Of a stretch of 64,000 bases of DNA, positions 44,180 to 52,752 are shown piece by piece. A program made the translations under genes and the position numbers. Origin of the DNA: Aeromonas sp. RU39B (lineage in GTDB: Bacteria; Pseudomonadota; Gammaproteobacteria; Enterobacterales; Aeromonadaceae); assembly GCF_900156095.1 (NCBI RefSeq), contig NZ_FTMJ01000002.1, positions 186,001 to 250,000 of the forward strand, in the 5' to 3' direction. The notes below the pieces were generated by a model that did no database searches, was not told where the DNA came from, and was given only the letters and a program-made list of their open reading frames with translations. The stretch's first letter is position 1; every line of letters begins with the position of its first letter.

Positions 44180-44941
44180 ATGCAGCAGATTGAGCTCTAC
44201 AGCGCAGGCAGTTTACGCTTGGCATTTGGCGAACTGCTTGCAGCCTTTCGGCAGGCAGGCGGATGTCAGGTCAACGCCAAATTTGCGCCAGCGGGGCTGC
44301 TGCGACAGGAGATTGAAGCCGGCGCTAGGCCAGCGTTATTTGCATCTGCCAATCTGTCCCATCCGGAGCACCTGCGTGCAATCGGGTTGACAGCCGATGT
44401 GCAGCCCTTTGCCAGCAATACCTTGGCGCTGTGTGTTCGCACTGAACAACAAGACCAACAGGGATTACTAAGCGAACGCAGTGTAGTGGCACTACTGTGC
44501 GATGAGCACCTGCGTGTTGCCACGTCTACCCCAGGTTGTGATCCTTCGGGCGACTATACTTGGCAACTTTTTGAGCGTCTTGAGGCTCTGAGCCCTGGTG
44601 CAGGACGCAAATTGGCCGCGCGAGCATTAACGCTGGTTGGCGGTCCGACGAGTCAGTTACCTTCGGGACGACTGGCTGCCGAATGGGTTCTGGGCAATCA
44701 GTTGGCCGACCTCTATATCGGTTATGCCAGCTATGCCAGGGCACTGGCTGCCTATCCACAGATCAGGATGCTGACTCTCCCATCCGAATTATCGATTCGC
44801 GCGGACTATGGGTTGTGTTTACTGGGTCAGCCCTCACCCGAGGCTTGTGAGCTGTACCAGTTTATCTTGGGCCCTCAGGGGCAAGCGATCATCCAACAAC
44901 ATGGTTTGATGCCGTTAAGTTCGTTGGACAAAGAGAGCTGA
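44180..44941 (+). CDS. ModA-like molybdate/tungstate-binding domain protein without signal peptide
   Basis: A 253-residue protein of the ModA/WtpA-like class II binding-protein fold. MQQIELYSAGSLRLAFGELL, then FASANLSHPEHLRAIGL, VATSTPGCDPSGDYTWQLFE and the C-terminal IIQQHGLMPLSSL match the molybdate-binding family. Unlike transported ModA proteins, the fold starts at residue 3 with no signal peptide, so it should stay in the cytoplasm. GAGGATAAGAGT precedes the ATG, so the start is well supported. It is cotranscribed with the importer genes. It may act as a cytoplasmic ligand sensor, carrier or buffer. The ligand is inferred from fold only. Confidence 0.8.
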   Translation: MQQIELYSAGSLRLAFGELLAAFRQAGGCQVNAKFAPAGLLRQEIEAGARPALFASANLSHPEHLRAIGLTADVQPFASNTLALCVRTEQQDQQGLLSERSVVALLCDEHLRVATSTPGCDPSGDYTWQLFERLEALSPGAGRKLAARALTLVGGPTSQLPSGRLAAEWVLGNQLADLYIGYASYARALAAYPQIRMLTLPSELSIRADYGLCLLGQPSPEACELYQFILGPQGQAIIQQHGLMPLSSLDKES

Positions 44942-45165
44942 TATGCGATAAAAGCATTATTAATCATTGAGTTATATTTTCCCAATAACGCCGTAGGTAT
45001 GCTGGCTTTATCCAGTTCTAAGCAGCATGGCCACGCTCCTTTGTGAGCAATGGTCAGGTGAATATCCTCTCCATAAGTTCATTTGTTACACCCATGGCGT
45101 GGGTTCGTTTGAGTTATTTTTTTGGTTGTTCTGAAAGATTGAGAGCTCTTTTATTTAAATATAAA

Positions 45166-45180
45166 TGATAATGATTCGTA
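45166..45180 (+). promoter_or_regulatory. Fur-box-like site before the TonB receptor gene
   Basis: TGATAATGATTCGTA fits the Fur 7-1-7 pattern (TGATAAT-N-ATTATCA): the left half is exact and the right half is partial. It lies in an AT-rich promoter region, just after a TATAAA element at 45160-45165, with TTGAGA at 45139-45144 as a possible -35. Control by iron is likely if real. Confidence 0.6.
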
Positions 45181-45254
45181 TCCGTATTGATCTGTTTTGA
45201 TCTTGTCATTATGATGCCGCCCATCATGACAATGCATCGACAAGGAAACCGATC

Positions 45255-47408
45255 ATGAAGTTCAAACTGCAATGGCTGCCGCCGCTATGCCTGACGCTGG
45301 TGGCGCAACACGTAATGAGTGCGACCACTGATGTTGGTCAGGATAGTGCGACTGAACCGCAAGCAACGGTGGTGGTGCAGGCGAAAAAAGTCGCCACAAA
45401 GCAACCTGAAAGCAGCGTGTCGACTATCTCCAGCAAGCAGATTGCTCGTGATCAGAATCAGAGTCTGTCCGATTTGTTCAAGAAAGAGCCCGGCGTTGAA
45501 GTGACCCAAGACTCTCGCTTTGGCGTTAACAGCATCAATATCCGTGGCTTGGATGAGAACCGGGTTTACATGGATATCGATGGGGTGGTGCAGCCGGACG
45601 CGTATGCCCCAACCACCACTTATCTGCGAGCTGGCCGCGCATATCTGGATGTGGAGTCTCTCGAGCAGGTTGATGTGATCAAAGGTGGTGACGTCGTGGC
45701 TGGCAGCGGTGCACTGGGGGGCGCGGTGAAGTTTCGCACCAAAGATCCGAAAGATCTGCTCAATCCGAAGGGGGATGACTCTTATCTGAACCTCAAGAGC
45801 GGTTTTACCAGTGCCAATGAGCAATTCCACGAAACCATTACGGCCGCCAACCGTACCGGCGCGCTGGAGTCCATGGTGGTGGTGACTCGTCGGGATGGCC
45901 ATGAGACCGAGAGCCGTGGCACTGGTAGCAAGGATGATGTGGGGGCAACCCGTGGCTTGGCTGATCCTGCCGATGTGGGATCCACCAACGTTCTCGGCAA
46001 ATTGGCTTATCAGCTCAACGAGGACAATAAAATCGGTCTGGTGGCCGAGCAGTATCAGCTCAACACGTCCATGGATCTGAAATCAGAGAGCTCTTCCACT
46101 TCAACCCAGAAGGCGGACGATACCCTACAACGCAAGCACGTCGGGATCTGGCATGAAAATGCGACCAGCAATGCCCTGTATGACGAGCTGAAATGGCAAC
46201 TCGATTACCAAGAGAAAAACACCGAAAACGGCACTCATATCGATTCGAGCACCCAGGATCGCTATGTCGATCGGACTTATGAGCAAAAAGACATTCAACT
46301 GCGTACTGATGCTAACAAAACAGTAGGTATTCAGTCGCTTAGTTATGGTTTGAGCTATAACCATGGTCAGCTGGAAAACCTCAACGAGAACGATGTCAAC
46401 GGGACCACAACGGTGACGCGCTTCTCACCAAAGGCACAGAGCAATATTTGGGGCGCATATTTGCGTGACAATATTGCCGTGACGGATGCCTGGAACCTGA
46501 TCCCGGCGGTGCGTTATGACAACTACAGCTATACCACCAAGAGCGACAGCTATATCGACTCATGGGGAGATAACAAGAGCCATGCCTTTACCGGTCAGCT
46601 CGGCACCGAATATGCGCTGACAGACAATTACACCCTGTTTGCCAAGTACGGTACCGGTTTCCGTGCTCCCAGCATGGAAGATCTCTATTACTACTATGAG
46701 AATGCAGGCAGTGTCGGTAGTTACCATTATGGTTACATCATCAAGCCTAATCCGGATCTTGAGCCTGAACGCAGCGTGTTCCTGGAAGGCGGGTTGCGCA
46801 CTCAAGGTCGTTATGGGCGTGGTGAGATCACCGCTTTCTACAATCGTTATCGCAACTTTATCGAGCAGGTCACGGTCGGGACTTCTACGACCTATCCGAC
46901 CGGCATCTTTACCAACGAGAACCTCGACCGCGTGGTGATCAAGGGGATTGAGGCCAAAGGTGAGCTGCAATTGGCCGAGTTGATCCATGCTGCTCCAGAT
47001 GGGCTGCATTGGACCTCTGCCATCGCTTACGCTGACGGTAAGAATGTCGGTGACGCCGAACCGCTCAACAGTGTGGCACCGCTGACCTTTGCCAATACCC
47101 TGGGTTATGACGCTGATGACGACACATGGGGAGCTGACCTGACCGCCACTTGGCGTTCCGCGAAAAAAGCCAGTGATATCACGACCAGCTATCAATGGCA
47201 GGCTATTCCGGCATCTACTGTGTTGGATCTGACTACCTACTATCGTCCGCTCGATAACGTTACCCTGCGCGCAGGCTTGTTCAACCTGACCGACGAGAAG
47301 TACTGGCTCTGGAACACCGTCCGTCAGGTGGCAAACAGCTCTGCTAACCTGGACCGTTATACCCAGCCGGGTCGTAATGTCGGTGTTAGCGTGGATGTGA
47401 CTTTCTAA
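45255..47408 (+). CDS. TonB-dependent outer membrane receptor
   Basis: This 717-residue outer-membrane receptor has a signal peptide (MKFKLQWLPPLCLTLVAQHVMS). A TonB-box-like ATVVVQAKK precedes the plug domain (SSKQIARDQNQSLSDLFKKE, VNSINIRGLDENRVYMDIDG, GGDVVAGSGALGGAVKFRTK). The 22-stranded barrel includes KYGTGFRAPSMEDLYYYYEN and ends in VGVSVDVTF with the terminal Phe. FRAP with the nearby NPDLEPERS is typical of the heme/hemoglobin/transferrin receptor group. AAGGAAACC lies before the ATG. It has its own promoter and Fur-like box but is next to the ABC importer, and probably feeds it. Confidence 0.92.
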   Translation: MKFKLQWLPPLCLTLVAQHVMSATTDVGQDSATEPQATVVVQAKKVATKQPESSVSTISSKQIARDQNQSLSDLFKKEPGVEVTQDSRFGVNSINIRGLDENRVYMDIDGVVQPDAYAPTTTYLRAGRAYLDVESLEQVDVIKGGDVVAGSGALGGAVKFRTKDPKDLLNPKGDDSYLNLKSGFTSANEQFHETITAANRTGALESMVVVTRRDGHETESRGTGSKDDVGATRGLADPADVGSTNVLGKLAYQLNEDNKIGLVAEQYQLNTSMDLKSESSSTSTQKADDTLQRKHVGIWHENATSNALYDELKWQLDYQEKNTENGTHIDSSTQDRYVDRTYEQKDIQLRTDANKTVGIQSLSYGLSYNHGQLENLNENDVNGTTTVTRFSPKAQSNIWGAYLRDNIAVTDAWNLIPAVRYDNYSYTTKSDSYIDSWGDNKSHAFTGQLGTEYALTDNYTLFAKYGTGFRAPSMEDLYYYYENAGSVGSYHYGYIIKPNPDLEPERSVFLEGGLRTQGRYGRGEITAFYNRYRNFIEQVTVGTSTTYPTGIFTNENLDRVVIKGIEAKGELQLAELIHAAPDGLHWTSAIAYADGKNVGDAEPLNSVAPLTFANTLGYDADDDTWGADLTATWRSAKKASDITTSYQWQAIPASTVLDLTTYYRPLDNVTLRAGLFNLTDEKYWLWNTVRQVANSSANLDRYTQPGRNVGVSVDVTF

Positions 47409-47471
47409 GGTGTACCGATGAGGAGAGCTTGCGAATTCAATCCTGCAACGCCCCTTGGATAAACTCGCAAC

Positions 47472-47499
47472 AGCCCTGGCCGATGTCAGGGCTTTTTTG
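47472..47499 (+). terminator. Terminator of the TonB receptor gene
   Basis: AGCCCTG / CAGGGCT with an 8-base loop (47472-47493) is followed by TTTTTG, 64 bases after the receptor stop. Confidence 0.85.
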
Positions 47500-47621
47500 T
47501 CAGTAAGGGCGAAGCCCCCCGTCTGCGTCGGACGCGGCTGACCATGAGTGGTAGACTGCACCAGTGGATAGGTTTACGGACTTAAAACAGGTGTGACTGA
47601 CAATCACAAGGGAGTCTAGCC

Positions 47622-47927
47622 ATGGGAAGTGTTGTACTTTCGAAAAACTGTCCTGCCAAAGTGGTGGTGGATACGGTCAGTGGTCAGGTCTTTACCGGTA
47701 GCTGGCAACAGGCGGTGTACGAGATGGCGAAAGCCGCCTTTTTACAAACCGATGATCCGGCGCAGACATTTGAAGATTGCGTAAGAGACACGGCCAGTCA
47801 TCTGGTCGAGCTTCAATATCAGGATATTTTGCAAGAAGCTCGTGACAGAGAAGATCGCGGGTTAGATCTCAGTGAGCTGTGGTCAATCCGGCAGGGATTT
47901 GTGGTGCAGCAACAGAGCATGCATTAA
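47622..47927 (+). CDS. Small hypothetical protein (101 aa)
   Basis: I do not recognise this 101-residue protein. It starts MGSVVLSKNCPAKVVVDTVS with GGGAG upstream, contains QVFTGSWQQAVYEMAKAAFL and ends VVQQQSMH. It is acidic in the middle (TFEDCVRD, DREDRGLDLSELWS), with no signal peptide or membrane segment, and is probably helical. It has flanking terminators on both sides, so it is a single-gene unit at the edge of the region with transport genes. It may be a small regulator or an orphan protein. Confidence 0.65.
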   Translation: MGSVVLSKNCPAKVVVDTVSGQVFTGSWQQAVYEMAKAAFLQTDDPAQTFEDCVRDTASHLVELQYQDILQEARDREDRGLDLSELWSIRQGFVVQQQSMH

Positions 47928-47941
47928 TCCGTGCGATACAA

Positions 47942-47965
47942 AAACGGGAGCGTCTGCTCCCGTTT
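47942..47965. terminator. Bidirectional terminator between the small gene and rnt
   Basis: AAACGGGAGC-GTCT-GCTCCCGTTT lies between the two convergent genes, with A/T runs at the stem ends on both strands. Confidence 0.85.
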
Positions 47966-47969
47966 GCGT

Positions 47970-48635
47970 TTAATCACCACTCTCATCGATGGCGTGTTCA
48001 TCGCCAGCCGGGGTGGGTGGCCAGCCTCCCAACGCTTTCCAGCGATTGACGATATGGCAAAAGAGCTCGGTTGTGCGCTCGGTGTCATAAAGGGCCGAAT
48101 GCGCTTCTTTGTTATCAAAGGCGATTCCGGCGCTTTGGCAGGCCTTGGCCAGCACGGTCTGACCGATGGCCAGGCCGGAGAGGGCGGCAGTATCAAAGGT
48201 GGCAAAGGGGTGAAACGGATTACGTTTTAGGCCGGCGCGCTCGGCGGCTGCCATCAGAAAACCGTGATCAAAGGTCGCGTTGTGGGCCACCACGATGGCG
48301 CGGCCGCAGTCGCTCTCTTTCATGCCTTTACGCAGGCCTTTGAATATCTCGGTCAGCGCCTCTTTTTCACTGACTGCACCGCGCAGTGGGTTGAACGGAT
48401 CGATACCGGTAAAATCGAGCGCAGCTTGCTCCAGATTAGCGCCCTCAAAAGGCTCGACATGGAAATGAAACACCTGATCCGGGTGCAACCAGCCATCGGC
48501 ATCCATCTTCAGGGTATAAGCCGCAATCTCGAGCAGAGCATCAGTGCGGGCATTGAAACCGGCGGTTTCCACGTCGATAACAACAGGATAAAAACCGCGA
48601 AAACGTCCCTTGAGGGTGTGAACAGGCTCGGTCAT
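47970..48635 (-). CDS. rnt: Ribonuclease T
   Basis: This 221-residue DEDDh 3'-5' exoribonuclease trims tRNA ends and matures stable RNAs such as 5S and 23S rRNA. The exonuclease motifs are all there: [20 protein letters not shown] (ExoI, Asp and Glu), [20 protein letters not shown] (ExoII) and [18 protein letters not shown] (ExoIII, His and Asp). The start [20 protein letters not shown] fits the family. In Vibrio and relatives rnt also lies divergent from motY, as here. Confidence 0.95.
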   Translation of the reverse strand: MTEPVHTLKGRFRGFYPVVIDVETAGFNARTDALLEIAAYTLKMDADGWLHPDQVFHFHVEPFEGANLEQAALDFTGIDPFNPLRGAVSEKEALTEIFKGLRKGMKESDCGRAIVVAHNATFDHGFLMAAAERAGLKRNPFHPFATFDTAALSGLAIGQTVLAKACQSAGIAFDNKEAHSALYDTERTTELFCHIVNRWKALGGWPPTPAGDEHAIDESGD

Positions 48636-48773
48636 GGTTCTTCACTGACAGAAAACGAAGCGGCATTATGGCAAACTTCCCCCCGTTTGTCGCGCCGAGC
48701 CCGGCTGCACAAAAGCGCTAAAGGAAGGGGTTTTACCGCCGATAAGCCAGAAGAGATTATCTGGGGGTGGTGA

Positions 48774-49643
48774 GTGAAACACAGCGCGTGGGCCATCATA
48801 GTTGCAACCATACCTGCGCAGGCAGGGGTGACCGAGTTCGGTGCCGGGATTGATCAATCCGTCTGGCGGCTGACGGCTGACACTCAGATTGAGTGTCGCC
48901 TTGAGCACCCTATTCCTAGTTGGGGTAGCGGTATGTTTGTGGCGCGCGCGGGTAACAAGATCAATCTCGATTTTGAGCTGCACGGGTTACGGGCACAAGC
49001 GCGCACCCAATCGGTGACGCTCGGCTCTATGCCGCCGTCCTGGCGCCCCGGTGTGGCGGGCCGCGATTTGGCCCAGCTGCGCTTTTATCAGCAGTTCGAT
49101 GGGCTGGTTGATGGTCAAACAGCCTGGACCATGCTCGATGAGCTCGAAGGCGGGCGCATGCCGACCTTCCAATATCGCGACTGGTATCGTCAAAACAATG
49201 CGGTGCGTGTCTCGCTGTCTAATGTTAATTTCCGGGTTAAATATCAGGCGTTTGTAGATTGCATGAACAATCTGCTGCCCTATAGCTTCGACGATATTGC
49301 CTTTACCATCCTCACCTATGAGAAAAACAGCGATAAGCTCAGTGCGGCCTCTCGCCGTCGTCTTGCCATGATTGGCGATTACCTAAAGGCGGATCCCTCC
49401 ATCGACGTGGTGGTGATCAATGCCTACACCGATAGCTTCGGTGGCCGTTGGACCAACCAGCAACTGTCGGAAAAGCGCGCCGAGAGCATCAAGGCATTCT
49501 TTACCGGACTGGGGCTGGATGCGGGCAAGATCTCGGTGGAAGGGCATGGTGAGAAGAAGCACGTGGCCTCGAACGAAGAGGAGTCGGGCCGCAGTAAAAA
49601 CCGCCGTGTGGTCATCTCGATGGAGCGCAGCAGTAACATTTGA
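48774..49643 (+). CDS. motY: Sodium-type polar flagellar protein MotY
   Basis: This 289-residue periplasmic T-ring protein anchors PomA/PomB-type stators around the sodium-driven polar flagellar motor. The short N-terminal signal-like segment KHSAWAIIVATIPAQAG precedes a MotY N-terminal domain (YQQFDGLVDGQTAWTMLDEL) and a C-terminal OmpA-like peptidoglycan-binding domain (DVVVINAYTDSFGGRWTNQQ, LSEKRAESIKAFF, SGRSKNRRVVISM). The start is a GTG with a GGGGGTGG run upstream. The gene is divergent from rnt with a 138-base gap. Its presence supports a polar sodium-driven flagellum in the organism. Confidence 0.93.
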   Translation: MKHSAWAIIVATIPAQAGVTEFGAGIDQSVWRLTADTQIECRLEHPIPSWGSGMFVARAGNKINLDFELHGLRAQARTQSVTLGSMPPSWRPGVAGRDLAQLRFYQQFDGLVDGQTAWTMLDELEGGRMPTFQYRDWYRQNNAVRVSLSNVNFRVKYQAFVDCMNNLLPYSFDDIAFTILTYEKNSDKLSAASRRRLAMIGDYLKADPSIDVVVINAYTDSFGGRWTNQQLSEKRAESIKAFFTGLGLDAGKISVEGHGEKKHVASNEEESGRSKNRRVVISMERSSNI

Positions 49644-49768
49644 CGCTTTCTCCAGGCAGGTCAGTCAACTTGTCACGCTTTTTTTGCTATCATGTTGCTC
49701 TTGTGCGATGACTGGCACAGGGTGCCAGCAGGCACTCCCGGTCATGGCCCTGTTCCAATGGATTTATC

Positions 49769-51085
49769 ATGAGTGTGACGACCAGTCTGTTAATGCTTGC
49801 GCTGCTGATCTTATGCAGCGTGTTTTTCTCCCTGTCTGAAATCTCGCTTGCCGCATCGCGCAAGATCAAATTGCAGGTGATGGCCGATGAAGGTCATCGC
49901 CACGCCCAGAAGGTGCTCGACCTGCAGGCCAAACCGGGCGATTTCTTTACCGTGGTACAAATCGGCCTCAATACGGTGGCCATCTTGGCCGGTGTGCTGG
50001 GCGAAGCCGCCCTGAATCCTGAATTTCGTGAATTGGTCGGCGCTGTCTATCAAGGCCCCTGGCTCTCCCAGTTAAGCTCGACTCTATCGTTTGTCTCGGT
50101 CACCGGTTGCTTTATTCTGATCGCCGACCTGATGCCCAAGCGTCTGGCCATGGTGTTCCCCGAGCAGATCGCGGTGAATATCGTCGGCCCGATGAGTCTG
50201 CTGGTGGTGGTGTTACGTCCGCTGGTGTGGGTGTTTAACGGTCTGGCCAACAGCCTGTTTCGTCTGTTTCGCATCCCGACGGAGCGCCATGACGAGATCA
50301 CCTCTGACGATATCTTCGCGTTGATGGATGCCGGCGCCGAAGCCGGGGTGCTGCAGCGCGAAGAGCAGCAACTGATTGAAAATGTGTTTGAGCTGCAGTC
50401 GCTGTCGGTGACCTCCGCCATGACGGCGCGGGAAAATCTCATCTATTTCACTCTGCAAGAGAGCGAAGAGAGCATCAAGGCCAAGATTGCCGAGCACCCG
50501 CATAACAAATTTCTGGTGTGTGACAAACACCTGGACGTACTAAAAGGGGTCGTCGATGCCAAGGAGCTATTGATCCGGGTGATCAATGGTAAAAGCATCG
50601 ATTTTCGCGGCGATTCGCTGGTTCACAACGTATTGATCATCCCTGATAACCTCACTCTGTACGAGGCCATGGAGTATTTCAAAAACCACCGTGGTGATTT
50701 CGCCGTGGTGATGAATGAGTACGGTCTGGTGGTTGGGATTGTCACCATGAATGACCTGATGAGCTCGGTGATGGGGGAGTGGGCAACCCATGTGGTGGAC
50801 GAGCAAATCATCCAGCGTGATGCCAACTCCTGGCTGGTCGATGGCGTAACCCCGGTTTCTGATGTGATGCGTGCTTTTGATATCGAAGAATTTCCAGAGG
50901 ATCAAAACTACGAAACCATCGCCGGTTTTATCATGTTTATGCTGCGCAAGATCCCCAAGGTCACTGACTCGGTGATCTATGCCGGCTACAAGTTTGAAGT
51001 GGTGGACATCGACAGCTACAAGGTCGATCAGCTGTTGGTGACCAAGTTAGAGCCCACTCCTGCAGAAAATGGAGGTCAGGAGTAA
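49769..51085 (+). CDS. CNNM/CBS-domain inner membrane protein (YtfL/PaeA-like)
   Basis: A 438-residue membrane protein of the hemolysin-family group. It has a DUF21/CNNM domain (about residues 1-185: LLMLALLILCSVFFSLSEIS, GCFILIADLMPKRLAMVFPE), a CBS pair (SAMTARENLIYFTLQESEES to GIVTMNDLMSSVM) and a C-terminal CorC/HlyC domain (WLVDGVTPVSDVMRAFDIEE). The closest known relative appears to be E. coli YtfL (PaeA), linked to cadaverine/putrescine export, with a similar length. Mg2+/Co2+ efflux is the other option for the family. It is directly followed by a lipoprotein gene whose ATG abuts its stop, suggesting one operon. Confidence 0.86.
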   Translation: MSVTTSLLMLALLILCSVFFSLSEISLAASRKIKLQVMADEGHRHAQKVLDLQAKPGDFFTVVQIGLNTVAILAGVLGEAALNPEFRELVGAVYQGPWLSQLSSTLSFVSVTGCFILIADLMPKRLAMVFPEQIAVNIVGPMSLLVVVLRPLVWVFNGLANSLFRLFRIPTERHDEITSDDIFALMDAGAEAGVLQREEQQLIENVFELQSLSVTSAMTARENLIYFTLQESEESIKAKIAEHPHNKFLVCDKHLDVLKGVVDAKELLIRVINGKSIDFRGDSLVHNVLIIPDNLTLYEAMEYFKNHRGDFAVVMNEYGLVVGIVTMNDLMSSVMGEWATHVVDEQIIQRDANSWLVDGVTPVSDVMRAFDIEEFPEDQNYETIAGFIMFMLRKIPKVTDSVIYAGYKFEVVDIDSYKVDQLLVTKLEPTPAENGGQE

Positions 51086-51628
51086 ATGCAATCAATTCCG
51101 TCATTGGCAAAACGTCTGTTGCTGACATTGACTGTCGGTGCCTTGCTTGGCGCCTGTAGTCATCACCCTTCCCCGCGTCCTGCCAAGCCGCATACCACGG
51201 TTGTGCCAGCCAAGGTACAACCGGCCCGGGTCAATCCCAATGCCAAGGTGCAGACAGCAGGGGTCGAGCGGCTGGCCTTTACCGAAACATATCAAGGGCC
51301 ACAGCAAGGCTCGCTGGAGTCAGTGAGCGCCCTGTTTGCCCGTGGTTATGTGGATTCGGCGCTGCGTGAAACCATGCTGGCTGCGGTGCGCAGCGACTAT
51401 CCCATGCTCGGTATGCGGGATGTCAGCTTAAGTGACCCGGCGCGCAAGTTCTTACGCTCACCCAAAGCGGTGGAAACGGCCAAACAATATCTGCAGGCGG
51501 GGCTTGCCAAGCGGATGGGCTCACCGCTGAGTGAGGCCCGTTTTGCTGCGCTGTGGCAGAGTCTGCCACAAGATGGTCAGGTGCGGCACTGGAGTACCCG
51601 CATCAAGCAGTGGTTGGCGCGCGGCTAA
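51086..51628 (+). CDS. Predicted lipoprotein
   Basis: A 180-residue protein with a lipoprotein signal: KRLLLTLTVGALLGACSHHP, lipobox LGAC with Cys at about residue 24. The residue after Cys is Ser, so outer-membrane sorting is likely. The following 40 residues are rich in Pro and Val (PSPRPAKPHTTVVPAKVQPA), a flexible linker, and the globular part is helical (LAFTETYQGPQQGSLESVSA ... AKRMGSPLSEARFAALWQSL). I do not recognise the family. Its ATG follows the stop of the CBS protein without a gap and GGAG is upstream, so the two are likely cotranscribed. Confidence 0.82.
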   Translation: MQSIPSLAKRLLLTLTVGALLGACSHHPSPRPAKPHTTVVPAKVQPARVNPNAKVQTAGVERLAFTETYQGPQQGSLESVSALFARGYVDSALRETMLAAVRSDYPMLGMRDVSLSDPARKFLRSPKAVETAKQYLQAGLAKRMGSPLSEARFAALWQSLPQDGQVRHWSTRIKQWLARG

Positions 51629-51752
51629 ACCTGTAGCGGGGGGCATCAGGCCCCTCGTTTTATTCATGGAGGTTTGATGCTCGCTGCTAGATCTCCACAA
51701 GCGCTGGCCAAACCGGTAGAATGCGCGGCCGCAGAATTTTCGGAGAGAGAGA

Positions 51753-52691
51753 ATGTCGATTAACTGGTTCCCCGGCCACATGCACAAGGCCAGAAAAGAG
51801 ATTGCCGAGGTGATGCCCGAGGTGGATGTCATCATCGAGATGATCGACGCCCGCATCCCTTTCTCCAGTGAAAATCCCCTTGTGCCCGAGCTGCGCGGCG
51901 ACACGCCGGTTATCAAGGTGCTCAACAAAGCGGATTTGGCCGATCCGGAAATAACGGCCCTGTGGGTGGCCCATATGGAGCAGGAAAAAGGGATCCGCGC
52001 CTTGCCACTTACCCAGCAAAAGCCGGAGGACATTAAAGGTCTGCTGACACTGTGCCATGCCATGCTGCCAGAGCGCGATCGTGAGCTGCGCGGTGTGCGC
52101 GCCATGATCATGGGCATCCCTAACGTGGGTAAATCGACGCTGATCAATACCCTGGCCGGTCGCATTATTGCTAAAACCGGTAACGAAGCGGGCGTGACCA
52201 AGTCGCAGCAGCGCATCAAGCTCGATGGCAATATTATCTTAACTGACACCCCCGGCTTTTTGTGGCCCAAGCTAAGCCCGGCTGCATGCGGTTACCGGCT
52301 GGCAGTGACAGGGGCGATTAAAGACACCGTTATCGATTATGCCGATATTGCGCTGTTCGCCGCAGAGTATCTGCTCAAAGCCTATCCGGAGCGGCTCAAA
52401 CATCGCTATCAGCTGACTGATCTGCCCGATACCGATATGGAGCTGCTTGATGCCATTGCCGAACGGCGCGGCTGTATGCGCAAAGGCGGGGTGGCCGATT
52501 TACACAAGGTCTCCGAAATCCTGATCCACGAACTGCGCTTGGGGCAGCTTGGGCCGCTGACGCTGGAAACCCCCGAGATGGTGGGCAAAGAGAAAGAAGA
52601 GGCCGAGGCTGACGAGCTGCGTAAAAAGGCTGAAAAAGCCGAGCATGATCGGCAGCGCCAAGCCAAAGCGCGCAAGCGTTACGGTAAATAA
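51753..52691 (+). CDS. ylqF: Ribosome biogenesis GTPase YlqF/RbgA
   Basis: A 312-residue circularly permuted GTPase of the YlqF/RbgA family, which assists late 50S subunit assembly. The motif order G4-G1-G3 is clear: NKADLADPE (G4), then GIPNVGKSTLINTLAGR (G1), GVTKSQQ (G2) and DTPGFLWPK (G3). The start MSINWFPGHMHKARKEIAEV is diagnostic. The C-terminal ANTAR-like RNA-binding part (ERRGCMRKGGVADLHKVSEI) and a Lys/Glu-rich coiled tail follow. GGAGAGAGA is upstream of the ATG. It is monocistronic, ending at a strong terminator. Confidence 0.93.
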   Translation: MSINWFPGHMHKARKEIAEVMPEVDVIIEMIDARIPFSSENPLVPELRGDTPVIKVLNKADLADPEITALWVAHMEQEKGIRALPLTQQKPEDIKGLLTLCHAMLPERDRELRGVRAMIMGIPNVGKSTLINTLAGRIIAKTGNEAGVTKSQQRIKLDGNIILTDTPGFLWPKLSPAACGYRLAVTGAIKDTVIDYADIALFAAEYLLKAYPERLKHRYQLTDLPDTDMELLDAIAERRGCMRKGGVADLHKVSEILIHELRLGQLGPLTLETPEMVGKEKEEAEADELRKKAEKAEHDRQRQAKARKRYGK

Positions 52692-52711
52692 CAGACAGGG
52701 CTTGATACGAC

Positions 52712-52741
52712 AAAGCGGCCGTGATGGCCGCTTTGTTTTTT
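52712..52741. terminator. Terminator of ylqF, bidirectional
   Basis: AAAGCGGCC-GTGAT-GGCCGCTTT (52712-52734) is followed by GTTTTTT. It lies between convergent ylqF and the deacetylase-like gene. Confidence 0.9.
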
Positions 52742-52752
52742 ATGGTTTTGGT

